A stretch of DNA of 64,000 bases from Pelodera strongyloides (lineage: Eukaryota > Nematoda > Chromadorea > Rhabditida > Rhabditidae): contig JAANDG010000351.1 in NCBI GenBank assembly GCA_036852015.1, positions 62,001-126,000 on the forward strand, in the 5' to 3' direction. Under the pieces are notes generated by a model. The model was not told the DNA's origin. It searched no databases and saw nothing but the letters and a program-made list of their open reading frames with translations. The position numbers and the translations under genes are program-made. Of the stretch, positions 53,406 through 62,983 are shown in pieces. Within the stretch, counting starts at the first letter, position 1, and the number at the start of each line of letters is the position of its first letter.

Positions 53406-53717
53406 AAATACTGTGTGTTGATTAATATAAAAATTACAAATCAATACTTTCTTCGGGTAATAGTAAGGTAAAAACAACCGGTTAAGCTAGTTTTCCTCAA
53501 CTTTCAAATTATTTTCCCTGCCAAAATACGAGTTTTTTCCTCGAGAATTCCAAAATAGTCGGGTTGAGTATTGTGGAGAACAAAGGGTTTAGTCTGTAGT
53601 GTTTTCTGTCTGTGATACTGTAGTACTGTAACTTATAGGTGGAACCGTTTCTGGCACTCTCGCACACTTGTACTTTATACTTGATCAACAATATTTTAGT
53701 CGAGAGCTCAGAAATAT
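53406..53717. other. AT-rich spacer without recognised features
   Basis: Nothing recognised. Confidence 0.3.
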
Positions 53718-53898
53718 TTAAAGCGAAATGCAGGCCGGTTTTTGAAACGCATCGTGTACCCCAAAATTTTTATGCAGTCTATGCAAATGACCATAATTAG
53801 ACTTAAAAATCGAGCTAAATTCGAGTAAATTAGCACAAAGACGTAAGAATTCAGTTGTCCACGATGCGTTTCAAAAACAGGACGGTATTTCGCTTCAA
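53718..53898 (+). repeat. TTAA MITE family B, copy at 53.7 kb
   Basis: TTAA at 53718-53721; right end GACGGTATTTCGCTTCAA with one substitution in the TTAA; interior ATCGAGCTAAATTCGAGTAA and CCACGATGCGTTTCAAAAAC. Confidence 0.8.
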
Positions 53899-54331
53899 CC
53901 AAAGGATGAAATTGGCCATGTGGTAGAATTCCGCATTGAACAGGATGCAAAAAAATAATTGCGTGGGTATGTTTATTATATTAAGTTACATTACAGGGTC
54001 TAAAGCTTCTTGATAATTACACTAATTGCACAGACTAATTATCAGTAGTGCATGAATTAACTCTGTCTGGAATAGGGGTTCATATTGGCATTGAATTATA
54101 AGAGTTAATCTTCCTTCAGACTCTTTAGTACATAATGGTTGGAGGGGGTTTGACTCTGGAGAAAAGCTGTATATATGTGAAGGGTCTCTCTCTCTCTCTC
54201 TCTCTTTTCATGGATTTTCGGAGCATCGGCGACCAGAGTGCAATAAAAAAGAGTCGGGAAATTCACGACCGGAAAACCCTATAAACTACAAGATGGGAGC
54301 CGTGGACCCTGGGATGGAAGTATTACCTATT

Positions 54332-54528
54332 TTAAAGCGACATAACGGTCGGTTCTTGAAACGTGTGATTAAAACTGCACAGCATGCCTACGTATTTATG
54401 CCAAGTGAGCTCAAATTGAGCTCGGTTTTTTTATCCCAATCATACTCATTTGCTATTTGCATATTGATGATGCATGCGAATGCTGTTATCCAGACTCCGT
54501 TTCAAAAACTGGTCGTTATACCGCTTAA
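54332..54528 (-). repeat. TTAA MITE family B, copy at 54.3 kb
   Basis: TTAA at 54332-54335 and 54525-54528; AGCGACATAACGGTCGG and CTGGTCGTTATACCGC ends. Confidence 0.75.
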
Positions 54529-55135
54529 AACAAAATTATGTAAGTCTTTGTCTTTTAATTATGGTACATTATGCATTAACGGTTTACAAAACGATTTGTT
54601 AAGATTTACGATTTGTTCGAGATGAACCCTAGAGACGATAATGCTTGACGATAGGCAATTAGCATATTTGAAAAATAAAAGTGGGCCGGAGATACTGCAG
54701 TGTGAGGTCGAAAAGATACGGTCCGCTTTTGCAGTAAGAAAGATATAAAACATGCACGAAAAACTGAAACTGCAAATCTAAAATAAAAACACATAAGTAG
54801 TTAACGAAGTTCCACGCTCACAAAGAGAATACCATCCATCTGAACCAGCTCGCGATAATTTCGCTCGCGATAATTTTTTTCGCGATTGTGGCCGTATTGC
54901 TTTCAAAAAGCTCTTGATGACTAACGGCAAAATTGGACCGAATAAATGCTCCCCATATTACTGTACTGAAAAAAAGTACTAGGAAAATGCTAGGGATTCA
55001 CGAAACAGTTCTAGGTTTAGGACAAATATGGGTGTGCAAAAGGGGAGGTGCACTGTCCAAAGAGTTTAGCTCGCACCACAAAAGTGCAAGTGCATCTGTG
55101 CGAACTGCGAGAGAGGGGTATTTTGAGGGATTATG

Positions 55136-55176
<41 letters not shown>

Positions 55177-56202
55177 ACAGAGAGAGGAGAGGGAGAGAGA
55201 GGAAGAAAGAGAGAGGGACCTCTCACGGAGAGAAAGAGAAGAGAAACGTCCAAATCCGTAAGTCGCACGATTCAGGAGCTCGCCAGAAGTTTTATGGACG
55301 CTGTGGTTTCTGATGAGTGGAGTTAAACTAGTTGATCCAGGAGGACTTAACCTTGGGTTACGTAAGCTTTTCTAAGAAGAGCCACTATTTTTACGTAAGT
55401 TGAATGCTCCGTGGGTATTGACGGCGGTGCAAGTACTACAAGGATAGTAGCTAAAAAATCGATACACCAAGAAGCTTATTGCTTTTCTTGCTTTCTGCTA
55501 AAGTTCAATACATTACAATTACGATTATTACTATGCCCAGTTGAGTACTTGCATTGGAAAGTCATATCAACCATTCAGAAAACCAACCGACTGGCACAAA
55601 AATAAAATCTTAAACCAAGAAAAGTACTACTAAGCGTGTTTATCAGTCGCATTTCTTGGCCAACCTCGAGCCAGAGTTGTTGATGCTTTGAAGCAATGAC
55701 ACAAAGACAACAACGGAATACTGCACAACAACTACACACACAAATATAGAAGTAAATAGGATCATGGAGTAGCTAAAGACGAGAGAGGGAAAAGAAAGGG
55801 AGCATGAAAATAGTATGAAGTTATTAGGAAAGGGCTTTAATTGCAAGGGAGGGAAGAGAAATAGACGGGGAAAATATTTTCAAGTCCAAGTTATTAGAAA
55901 AGGAACATTAAATGAAACTTGAACTATAGTTGGAGTAAAATCGGACGTAGTTTTGGGAGAGTCATATAATGACTTATACTTTGAGCATGGCGTTACCATG
56001 TATGAAGAAAATTGACGTGAAAATGGCGAACCACTGTCTACCGCGGCACACCGTCTCTATCCCGACAGCTTACCATCAATAGGAGAATGGTACATACTAG
56101 GTAAAAATAATACGTGGATAATGTAGCCTATTGGAAGATCAAACAAAATCACTGCAATAAAACTATTAAGCACCCTAAGACACCCGTAGATCTTATAACA
56201 AT
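54529..56202. other. non-coding DNA with a (GA)n tract
   Basis: (GA)n at 55136-55222; the overlapping + strand frames through it are repeat artefacts. No gene recognised. Confidence 0.4.
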
Positions 56203-56375
56203 TTAAAGCGAAGTGCCGGCCGGTTTTTGAAACACATCGAATACACCAGAATTCTTCTGCAGCTTACGCAAATGAACATAAATTAGAATGAAAATCGAGC
56301 TAAATTCGAGCAAATTAGCATAAGTACGTGGGCATTCGCGATGCGTTTCAAAAACCAGCCGGTATTTCGCTTTAA
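56203..56375 (+). repeat. TTAA MITE family B, copy at 56.2 kb
   Basis: TTAA at 56203-56206 and 56372-56375; AGCGAAGTGCCGGCCGG and CCAGCCGGTATTTCGCT ends. Confidence 0.82.
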
Positions 56376-56685
56376 TATGCGCAAAGACAATCAAAGAGAG
56401 CAATGTAACGTGCAGATCTTGGCTTTGACTTGTCAAGTCACCCTTGCACATAAAACAAGTGCATGAGGAAATACAAAAGCCAGAAAATGTGGTTTCCCAA
56501 ATTGTAAATAACACAAAAATTACATGTAGCTATGTAGATCGTTAGACCTGTGAAATGTATCTCTGGATATGCTAGCCTTTTGTCTACTTGTCTGAATATA
56601 GTCTGAAAAGATGGAGACGATTTAGGAGAACGAGAGAAATGAGAGGAAATATTTATGATGATATGCTGGGAGGAGAGAAGTAGAG

Positions 56686-56734
<49 letters not shown>

Positions 56735-57118
56735 GAGAGAAAGAGAGAGAAATAGAGAGAGTTCAGGTATGCAGAGCCGGATCTCGCCCCGGGTTTCTAA
56801 ACTGGCCCAGATCTAGGGGAGCGGGGGCAAAGGACTGGATTTCCCAGTCTCATTTCATTCCCCACACGACATCAACACTTTCCCTTTCGCCCAGCGCAAA
56901 GCGCGGGTTCCCGCGCGCGGGGACGGGCCGGGGACCTGCGCGCGGGCGACTTTTACTTTTATTAAAGAGTATTAGATTGAAAGAGAAAGTCAAAAGCGAA
57001 ACCTGTTCTAATTAATAAAATTTTGATTATGTTTACAAATACGGTGGAATGGAAAAAACCATTGTACAGTAATCAAGCAGCGAATTGATTGCTTCTCCGA
57101 AAATCGATAAATAAACAG
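56376..57118. other. non-coding DNA left of the recombinase retrotransposon
   Basis: (GA)n at 56688-56764, then a GC-rich stretch (56770-56950) with GCGCGGG words. No gene. Confidence 0.4.
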
Positions 57119-57208
57119 TTTTCGCTTATTTCGTAAACTCAAATGCTAAAAATTACGTTTCTGCTACGTACCTCGCCGACAAACACGTGGGAATAAAGGT
57201 TTATTGCT
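57119..57208 (-). repeat. split direct repeat A, terminal copy
   Basis: 90 bases from TTTTCGCTTATTTCG to GGTTTATTGCT, identical by eye to 58957-59046. Confidence 0.88.
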
Positions 57209-57673
57209 GTGTATGTATGACCACGAACAGAACGAACAATATACTCTACTGAATTCTAGTATTGTACTGCTAACACACAACGAAAGACTAAACAACGGTG
57301 ACCGGTAACAAAATAAAGCTAACTTGAACAGAGACGGCAATGAAGTAAATGATATACTTCGTAAAAACAAAGATAACAACATACGGCACTGAAAACAATT
57401 TCATGATCAATGATCTACAGGACAAAACTTATAATACGCGAAAAGTGAATGTGGCACTAGTGATGCGAATGACGCCATAAGTGGGGTGCCGGTCTTATCT
57501 GAAATTAAAAAACGCGAGCGAGGAGTTGGAGAAAAATTAACGCGAGTTTCGAGAACTTGAATTCGGTAACACAGGACAACGAAAAACGTAGAGAGCGAGT
57601 GACAAAAAAAAAAAAACTTAGAGAGCGAGCGAGTGAGAAGCGAGTGAGAAAACATCAGCTAAAGATAATGTTA

Positions 57674-58796
57674 CTAGAGCTCAGAGCTGCGAATGCCCGG
57701 CAGTAGGAAAGGATCTTTATATGCCGCGAAAGCCGTGGTGGTTTTCCACCTGCCTAGCCTGCGAACCTCCTCTTCTGAAAGACCACGAAGCAAGGCACAG
57801 GTAGCGCCACCTCCTCTTAACGAATGTACGGATCCTCGGAATCCCGCCGCACTTGCCGCCCTCTTGAACAGTGACGACCATGAAGCCGTTTTCATTGGTC
57901 TTCCATCCAATGAGCCAAACATCCATGGACCCTAAATGGAACGGATTTATTGAAAACCTGATATGGTCGGCTCGACTCACCCCACCTTTTACTTCCCCCT
58001 TAGTCACCATGTCCTGCTGACTGAAACTCTTTGTAAAGCTGTATGCGATGCCCCCTAGGTTCTTTGCGTACTGCCAACCTGCCTAAATTACTACCTTGGA
58101 TTTTTTCCTCCATTCTTTGAGAATAAGTCGCTCCCGGGAATTATCGCCCCACTCGTACTTAATGTCTGCTCCCCTACGTTCTTGGTCAGTCTTTGATTTC
58201 TTGACGTTTATGATGATATGGTCGGAGTAGAGGGTGATGTCGCTCCATTTCAACCCGCTCAATTCTGAGACGCGCATCATACCGTAGAACCCGATAACGA
58301 GGAAAGCGCTCATTCGGACATCCGCGTCTGATTTCCCTGTACTTCCAATCATCTGCCAAAGGATTTCTTCCGACAGTTTGGGGCGATGTACCACTGGTGG
58401 CGCCGATCTTTTTGCTGCGTCCAAAATAAGAGCTGTTACCTCCTGCTCCTCTGCGTTCATCTTACCGTAAACCCACGAAAGAGCAGCATTTGCGGCCGAG
58501 ATCTTCTTGAACTCTGACTTCTCCCATAGATGACATATATAGAGATGGCGTCCATGAGCGGCTTGTGGTTCGATGTGTTGCATTCGAATCCAGTTCACGT
58601 ATTCGTTCACGAGTCTTTGATAACCTCTGAGGGTCCCTGCTGCCCTTGATGCATCGACGATCCTCCCGATTGTATTGGGCGCGATCGCCCCGGTCGTCAG
58701 GCCGATCGCCTGTAGAGATTTCATTCGTGTTGGGATCTCTAGAATGCGTACTAGAATACCTGGGGTCGGGTGGGTGGGACCAACATACACGGGCAA
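57674..58796 (-). pseudogene. tyrosine recombinase of the retrotransposon (one in-frame stop, one 49-base intron)
   Basis: The first part (58796-58083) holds the core-binding helices and the first catalytic Arg in GFYGMMRVSELSGL. A TAG at 58083-58085 interrupts an otherwise continuous frame that goes on (AGWQYAKNLGGIAYSF, then MVTKGEVKGG) to a GTGAGT donor at 57980. A 49-base intron (57980-57932, acceptor CATTTAG) joins in phase 0 to 57931-57674, which carries HSLRGGG (His-x-x-Arg), GRWKT and the probable nucleophile Tyr in AFAAYKDPF. The protein would cut and rejoin DNA to integrate a circular cDNA. The 58796 edge is only the open-frame limit; the first ATG is at 58724. Confidence 0.82.
57932..57980 (-). 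other. 49-base spliceosomal intron in the recombinase gene
   Basis: GTGAGT at the 5' side and CATTTAG at the 3' side; removal joins the HxxR exon in frame. Reading through it instead leads to a different frame with no recombinase motifs. Confidence 0.65.
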
Positions 58797-59046
58797 AAAA
58801 ACCCTAGATAATTGAAAACTACGTTTCCCGAAGTCGACTAGGGTTGCGACCCCTGACCTTCAGGGTTGCCCGGAAAAAGACCGCGAATTCAAACCGAGTG
58901 ATACACCGAGAGCGCCGTCGCCTATGTCATACTCGGTCACTGCGCACAAACTACACTTTTCGCTTATTTCGTAAACTCAAATGCTAAAAATTACGTTTCT
59001 GCTACGTACCTCGCCGACAAACACGTGGGAATAAAGGTTTATTGCT
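58779..59046 (-). repeat. internal repeat pair (B at 58779-58959, A at 58957-59046)
   Basis: The two repeats overlap by three T residues. B contains the 20-mer-scale words ACGTTTCCCGAAGTCGAC and GGGTTGCGACCCCTGACC, shared with the copy at 62804. This B-A junction is what a circular intermediate would regenerate. Confidence 0.88.
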
Positions 59047-59070
59047 AGACCTACAAAGCCCGCGAGGGAA

Positions 59071-59889
59071 CTATTGGCTGTAGTCGAGAAGTATGAACAC
59101 GAAAGGCGACCTTGCGAACTCCCCTGCGAATGCCTTAGATGTGCACCCTGGACTAAACACCTTTGTTCCCCTGGGGAGCACTAGCACCCTCTTGACCGCT
59201 TCGATCCAACCCTTGCGCGTTTTCAGCATGTTCAAATATGGTTGTCCGTTCCATTCTGGACATCCCAGTATGCCTATTGCCTTAAAGCGTTTTGCGTAAC
59301 TAATTACTTTGGGGACTAAGGAAACTGGTGGGATCCACCACCCACATTCTTTGCTCCATGCCTCTTCTTGAATAAAAGCGTCTACGCCAAATGTGCCGGG
59401 ACACCACGAACGCGCGAAGAATTTCTTGCACTTATTATTAGTATGGTCAGCAAAAAAATCACATGAAAGCGGCGCCCAGCTGCTGACGACGTTGAAAATC
59501 TTTTCCGTAATCGCCCAATCGTCGTGATCACTCTCTCTGCTCCATGCGTCAGCTTCCACGTTCAATCCCCTTGGAACCCATTTTGGTAAGATCACGAATC
59601 CATGACTTTCTGCCCCGAACCACGCTTGTTCTGCAAGATCCTGTAATTCGTCAACCATGCTCCCCTTCCTAAGTACACGAACGGCCGATGTACTGTCGGT
59701 CTTCAAAAGGACCCTCTTCCCCTTTAAAAAACACGCGAATGCCCCCAACGCAAATTTTATAGCACAAAGTTCTCTAGCTGCACTCGACGTTCCTAAATAC
59801 CTGGTCGGTAGTCCAGCTGATGTTTCATACGATTTTCCGCCTAGTTTCAAAACGGCGCCCATTCCTTTTTCTGAAGCATCACAAAAAAA
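59071..59889 (-). CDS. RNase H and downstream domain of the retrotransposon pol
   Basis: Frame offset by one base from the RT ORF. Starts at the RNase H first Asp (CDASEKGMGAV); further acidic residues are in SAARELCAIKF, LLKTDSTSAV and GLNVEADAWSR. After the RNase H comes a conserved stretch seen after RNase H in many DIRS-like elements (CDFFADHTNNKCKKFF, CGWWIPPVSLVPKV). Stops at 59071-59073, just before repeat A. Likely expressed together with RT by -1 frameshifting, or broken by a one-base loss in a T run. Confidence 0.85.
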   Translation of the reverse strand, partial: FFCDASEKGMGAVLKLGGKSYETSAGLPTRYLGTSSAARELCAIKFALGAFACFLKGKRVLLKTDSTSAVRVLRKGSMVDELQDLAEQAWFGAESHGFVILPKWVPRGLNVEADAWSRESDHDDWAITEKIFNVVSSWAPLSCDFFADHTNNKCKKFFARSWCPGTFGVDAFIQEEAWSKECGWWIPPVSLVPKVISYAKRFKAIGILGCPEWNGQPYLNMLKTRKGWIEAVKRVLVLPRGTKVFSPGCTSKAFAGEFARSPFVFILLDYSQ

Positions 59890-61211
59890 AGAACACAGTT
59901 AAAGCTATAATCCTCACCCTTGTCGATGCTGATGGTTAAACCTCGCGTGCTCCGAAACCTCTGCAACCACCTTCTCCATTCATCCTTTTCCTTCTCATTC
60001 GCAGCCACGCGGATCGCCTGCGTCTCGCCCGCTCGCTGGGAAGTCCCTACCGTTGCTTCCGTGCGACGGGAGTCACGCTCTCGACCTTCACCTACAACTA
60101 ACGATAATGATGCCAATGTACCGACCCATTTCTGTCTGTCCAAAATGGACGGTTTAGGATTGCTTAACAGCTTTTCCAAACGTTTCTGCGCTTGCCTAAC
60201 TCTGTTCGAGGAGGGGCGAATGGTGAATTCCACCAAATCTAACTCGAAACCTAACCAAATAGTACGTTGCATTGGGGACCACTGACTCTTATCTTCGTTA
60301 ACTATAGCCCCGAACTTCGCTAAATCGTTCCTAATGACTTCGACGCCCATTCTACATTCTTCTTCCGTCTCGGCCCAGATCAACCCATCGTCTAAGTAGA
60401 TGGCCATGCTAATACCCTCTCCCCGCCATTTGTTCACCAGGGTACGCAATACCTTGGTAAATGCTGACGGCGCGGAACATAGACCGAAAGGCATAACGTT
60501 ATAAATAAAGAAATTCTCAGGTATTCCCCAAGCGAAACCCAACAAGTCTTTGTCTTCGGGGCGAATGGAAACCTGATGATATCCGTTCTTCAAGTCAAAT
60601 TGCGCCATGTAACCGTTCTTAGGCAAACAGAACCTAATTTTCGCTAAATCGTCATATTTCACGTGGAACGTCGGTATCTCTTTATTTAACTCTGTCAAAT
60701 CCAGTATCAATCTTAACTTTCCTGCACTCGACTCTGCTACATGTAATGGTGAGCACACTCGAGGCACATAAGCCACGCGTGAAATAGCGCCGCTAGTCAA
60801 CATCTTCTCTATTTCCCCCTCTATGAAAGCAACGTGTTTTGTGTGCTTTCTCTGGACAGATCTAACCGCTGCCCAATTCGATACCGGAATATGCAAACCC
60901 TCGTTTATTATCTCTCTAACAAACTCCGAAGCTTCCACCTGGCTCCAAGCCGCTCGAGCTCTACTGAGACTCCCGGCTTTAAACATACCTATTGAAATTT
61001 CTACTATTGGCGGGACAGGTCGCTTTCCAATGACCACTTTCTCGGCATATGGCGCAAACGTCCTTGGGCAGGCCTCTTCCCCCACCGTAGTTTCCTCGTC
61101 CCCTGCCGAAGCTGTTGCCACGGTATCCGTAGCCACCTCTGTGCACCTCGTAAGGAGCCGGCCGATACGCCCTTCGAGGCGGTTCTGCCAATCCATTCCC
61201 TTTGATCGCAC
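59847..61211 (-). CDS. reverse transcriptase of the tyrosine-recombinase retrotransposon
   Basis: Contains RT motifs LRLILDLTELNKE, motif A in YMAQFDLKNGYHQV (Asp near residue 206), MPFGLCSAPSAFTKVL and catalytic YLDDGLIW (residues 272-275), then the thumb and the connection. The 61211 edge is a GTG; the first ATG is at 61196, and the frame is open back to about 61271. It overlaps the last Gag exon in a +1 frame, so it needs frameshifting, internal initiation or alternative splicing. The last dozen residues after FNCVLFF are out of frame relative to RNase H. Confidence 0.9.
   Translation of the reverse strand: MRSKGMDWQNRLEGRIGRLLTRCTEVATDTVATASAGDEETTVGEEACPRTFAPYAEKVVIGKRPVPPIVEISIGMFKAGSLSRARAAWSQVEASEFVREIINEGLHIPVSNWAAVRSVQRKHTKHVAFIEGEIEKMLTSGAISRVAYVPRVCSPLHVAESSAGKLRLILDLTELNKEIPTFHVKYDDLAKIRFCLPKNGYMAQFDLKNGYHQVSIRPEDKDLLGFAWGIPENFFIYNVMPFGLCSAPSAFTKVLRTLVNKWRGEGISMAIYLDDGLIWAETEEECRMGVEVIRNDLAKFGAIVNEDKSQWSPMQRTIWLGFELDLVEFTIRPSSNRVRQAQKRLEKLLSNPKPSILDRQKWVGTLASLSLVVGEGRERDSRRTEATVGTSQRAGETQAIRVAANEKEKDEWRRWLQRFRSTRGLTISIDKGEDYSFNCVLFFVMLQKKEWAPF
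59883..59890 (-). other. T8 run at the RT / RNase H frame change (slippery heptamer T TTT TTT)
   Basis: In the RT frame the codons are CTT TTT TTT GTG; stepping back one base gives TTT TTT TGT GAT and enters the RNase H frame. This matches the X XXY YYZ form of -1 frameshift sites, but a one-base homopolymer deletion would look the same. Confidence 0.45.
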
Positions 61212-62110
61212 CTTGAACGAGGTCGAGCACCTCTTGCTTCGAGATAGACTCCTAAATAACTGCCCGTCAGCTCAAATTCATTTACTTGTTATACGTTAGG
61301 TAACCACCGCGACTATTCCTCATCTCCAGCTCGTTTTCTAGTTACAGGGCCGTACCACATGATTCACTGGCAACGTAACCCCGAGACCTTCGCAAGAAAA
61401 TCGTACGATAGCCCTAAACCCGCAAATTGACCCAAGTCTGATGCGATTTTACCGCGAAAGAAAGGAGGAAAGAAAAAAAAAAAAAATTGTTCACCTGTTT
61501 TGGCGGATCTTTCGCTTTTGATTTTTCTTCCCAAGCACGGAACGAATTCACGAATGCCTCTGCTTTGTCTCCGCCGGCTACTTTGATCTTCTCCTGCTCC
61601 GCAAGGTAGGCCCACACACGGGGATTTCTATCGGCCAATTCCAGATGTAAATTGCGTGTCCTCAATTCGCTGATGACCTTCTCCACTGCTTGCGGCAGCT
61701 CCCCAATCTCCACGTCAAGTCCACGAATGATGGATAGATTAAACGCGCTGCAAACAAAACATGTGTTTAGCCCAAATTATACGTAATCTCTTTACTGCAC
61801 TATTGTCGCGTGGCTTGACAATATTGTAGAAACGGTAATAACTTTTGGACTAGAATTTAGGGAGAAATATATCGAATAGGCGTAAAATCGAGTATAAAGA
61901 ACTAAAGTTGCCATAAAACGACTCAGAAAGAAGAAAAAAAAAAAAAATTCCGATCATTATTTAGACTCACTGTTGTCTTGCCAACGATTCGCCGTTCAGT
62001 CTCACTGTGTCCTCCTTTACTTCGTCCCGCACCTTCTTTATTTCTGAGACGAGTCCCGCTTTTAGAATCTCCAGGAGGTCTTTAGATAGACCTACGTTTT
62101 CTTCGGCCAT
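60979..62110 (-). CDS. Gag of the tyrosine-recombinase retrotransposon, three exons, 221 residues
   Basis: Exons 62110-61971, 61747-61495 and 61251-60979 (stop included) total 666 bases with consistent phases. The ATG at 62110 opens MAEENVGLSKDLLEILKAGL; exon 2 encodes a helical segment (AVEKVISELRTRNLHLEL, VWAYLAEQEKIKVAGG); exon 3 has an RG-rich stretch (GYGYRGNSFGRGRGNYGGGR) and a CCHC knuckle, CAICRESGHWKATC. Introns of 223 and 243 bases have GTGAGT..TTTGCAG and GTGAAC..TTATTTAG borders. The zinc knuckle identifies it as the nucleic-acid-binding structural protein. Splicing is predicted from frame continuity, not proven. Confidence 0.75.
61252..61494 (-). other. intron 2 of the retrotransposon Gag gene
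   Basis: GTGAAC donor followed by a long T run, AGTTATTTAG acceptor, 243 bases, phase 0. Reading through would add a hydrophobic tail and stop at 61414. Confidence 0.65.
61748..61970 (-). other. intron 1 of the retrotransposon Gag gene
   Basis: GTGAGT donor, TTTGTTTGCAG acceptor, 223 bases, stops in all useful frames. Joins exons at codon position 2. Confidence 0.65.
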
Positions 62111-62803
62111 AAAGGACTACCTAAAACGTGAAGATAAGAAGAAACCTAAGACGTTGTAAAATAACGTAATGAGTTAAGAGAAAAAGAAAAAAAAAATGTT
62201 TGTACGACCTACAGAGGAAGAAATGGTAAGCAAAGGAGATGGATACGGGAAGGATGAAAGATTTTTGCCAACAATTAGTCACCTCTGGCTCTCGACTTCG
62301 TGTCTTTTGTGATCGCTGCGCTCTGCAACGACTCACTCTGCATCCTATTGCGATGCCTTTCTCTCATCTGCACTTTACGTTTCCTACGTTCTCATGACCC
62401 ACGAACACCTTTCTGTTCTACTATACTTCGGTCTTACTTTTCCTGCATTCGAACTGTACGAATATTTTACCGAACTGTACGGTTGGAAGCTCTCCTTCCT
62501 TTCTCATAGTCTCTTCTAAACCTGTCTCTTCTAACCCTGTGAGTAGACCAGAATCCATCTGACCTGTGCTCGCCCTACTCTTAACTTTCACTCGAAATCG
62601 TGCGAATGAGCCGTTAAGCACGCAATTGAGAAAAATAAATTGCGTTTAGGGGACAAACAAGAAACAATAAATTAACGAAATATGCGATAATTAAATACTA
62701 ATCAATGTTCTACATGCAATATGATATATGAATATGACTAACAACAAAACGCAAAAAAAAAAAAAAAGGACACGAAAAACACATACACGTACCAAAAAGA
62801 CAT
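62111..62803 (-). other. 5' untranslated region of the recombinase retrotransposon
   Basis: Between repeat B and the Gag start codon. No ORF with motifs; A-rich near 62750. Presumed leader. Confidence 0.5.
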
Positions 62804-62983
62804 ACCAACATACACGGGCAAAAAACCCTAGATAATTGAAAACTACGTTTCCCGAAGTCGACTAGGGTTGCGACCCCTGACCTTCAGGGTTGCCCGGAAA
62901 AAGACCGCGAATTCAAACCGAGTGATACACCGAGAGCGCCGTCGCCTATGTCATACTCGGTCACTGCGCACAAACTACACTTT
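62804..62983 (-). repeat. split direct repeat B, terminal copy (promoter side)
   Basis: 180 bases matching 58779-58959 except for one A in a homopolymer; ends ...CAAACTACACTTT where the outside sequence CCGGAAC begins. Transcription of the element should start in or near it. Confidence 0.88.

Larger units (their letters stand above)
57119..62983 (-). mobile_element. tyrosine-recombinase (DIRS/PAT/Ngaro-like) retrotransposon with split direct repeats
   Basis: About 5.9 kb. Reading on the minus strand the order is: repeat B (62983-62804), spliced Gag, RT, RNase H, repeat A then B (59046-58779), tyrosine recombinase, repeat A (57208-57119). The A copies (90 bases) look identical and the B copies (180/181 bases) differ by one A in a homopolymer, so the insertion is recent. 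Split direct repeats and a tyrosine recombinase in place of an integrase define this order. Placing the internal A-B pair between RNase H and the recombinase, rather than after it, is the notable point. No target duplication is expected or seen. Confidence 0.88.

Noticed and set aside
57693..57935. Plus-strand ORF opposite the recombinase C-terminal exon
   Set aside because: Antisense to the HxxR and Tyr motifs; no independent support.
59920..61299. Plus-strand ORFs at 59920-60285 and 60823-61299
   Set aside because: They are antisense shadows of the reverse transcriptase and Gag exons, which have clear catalytic motifs on the minus strand.
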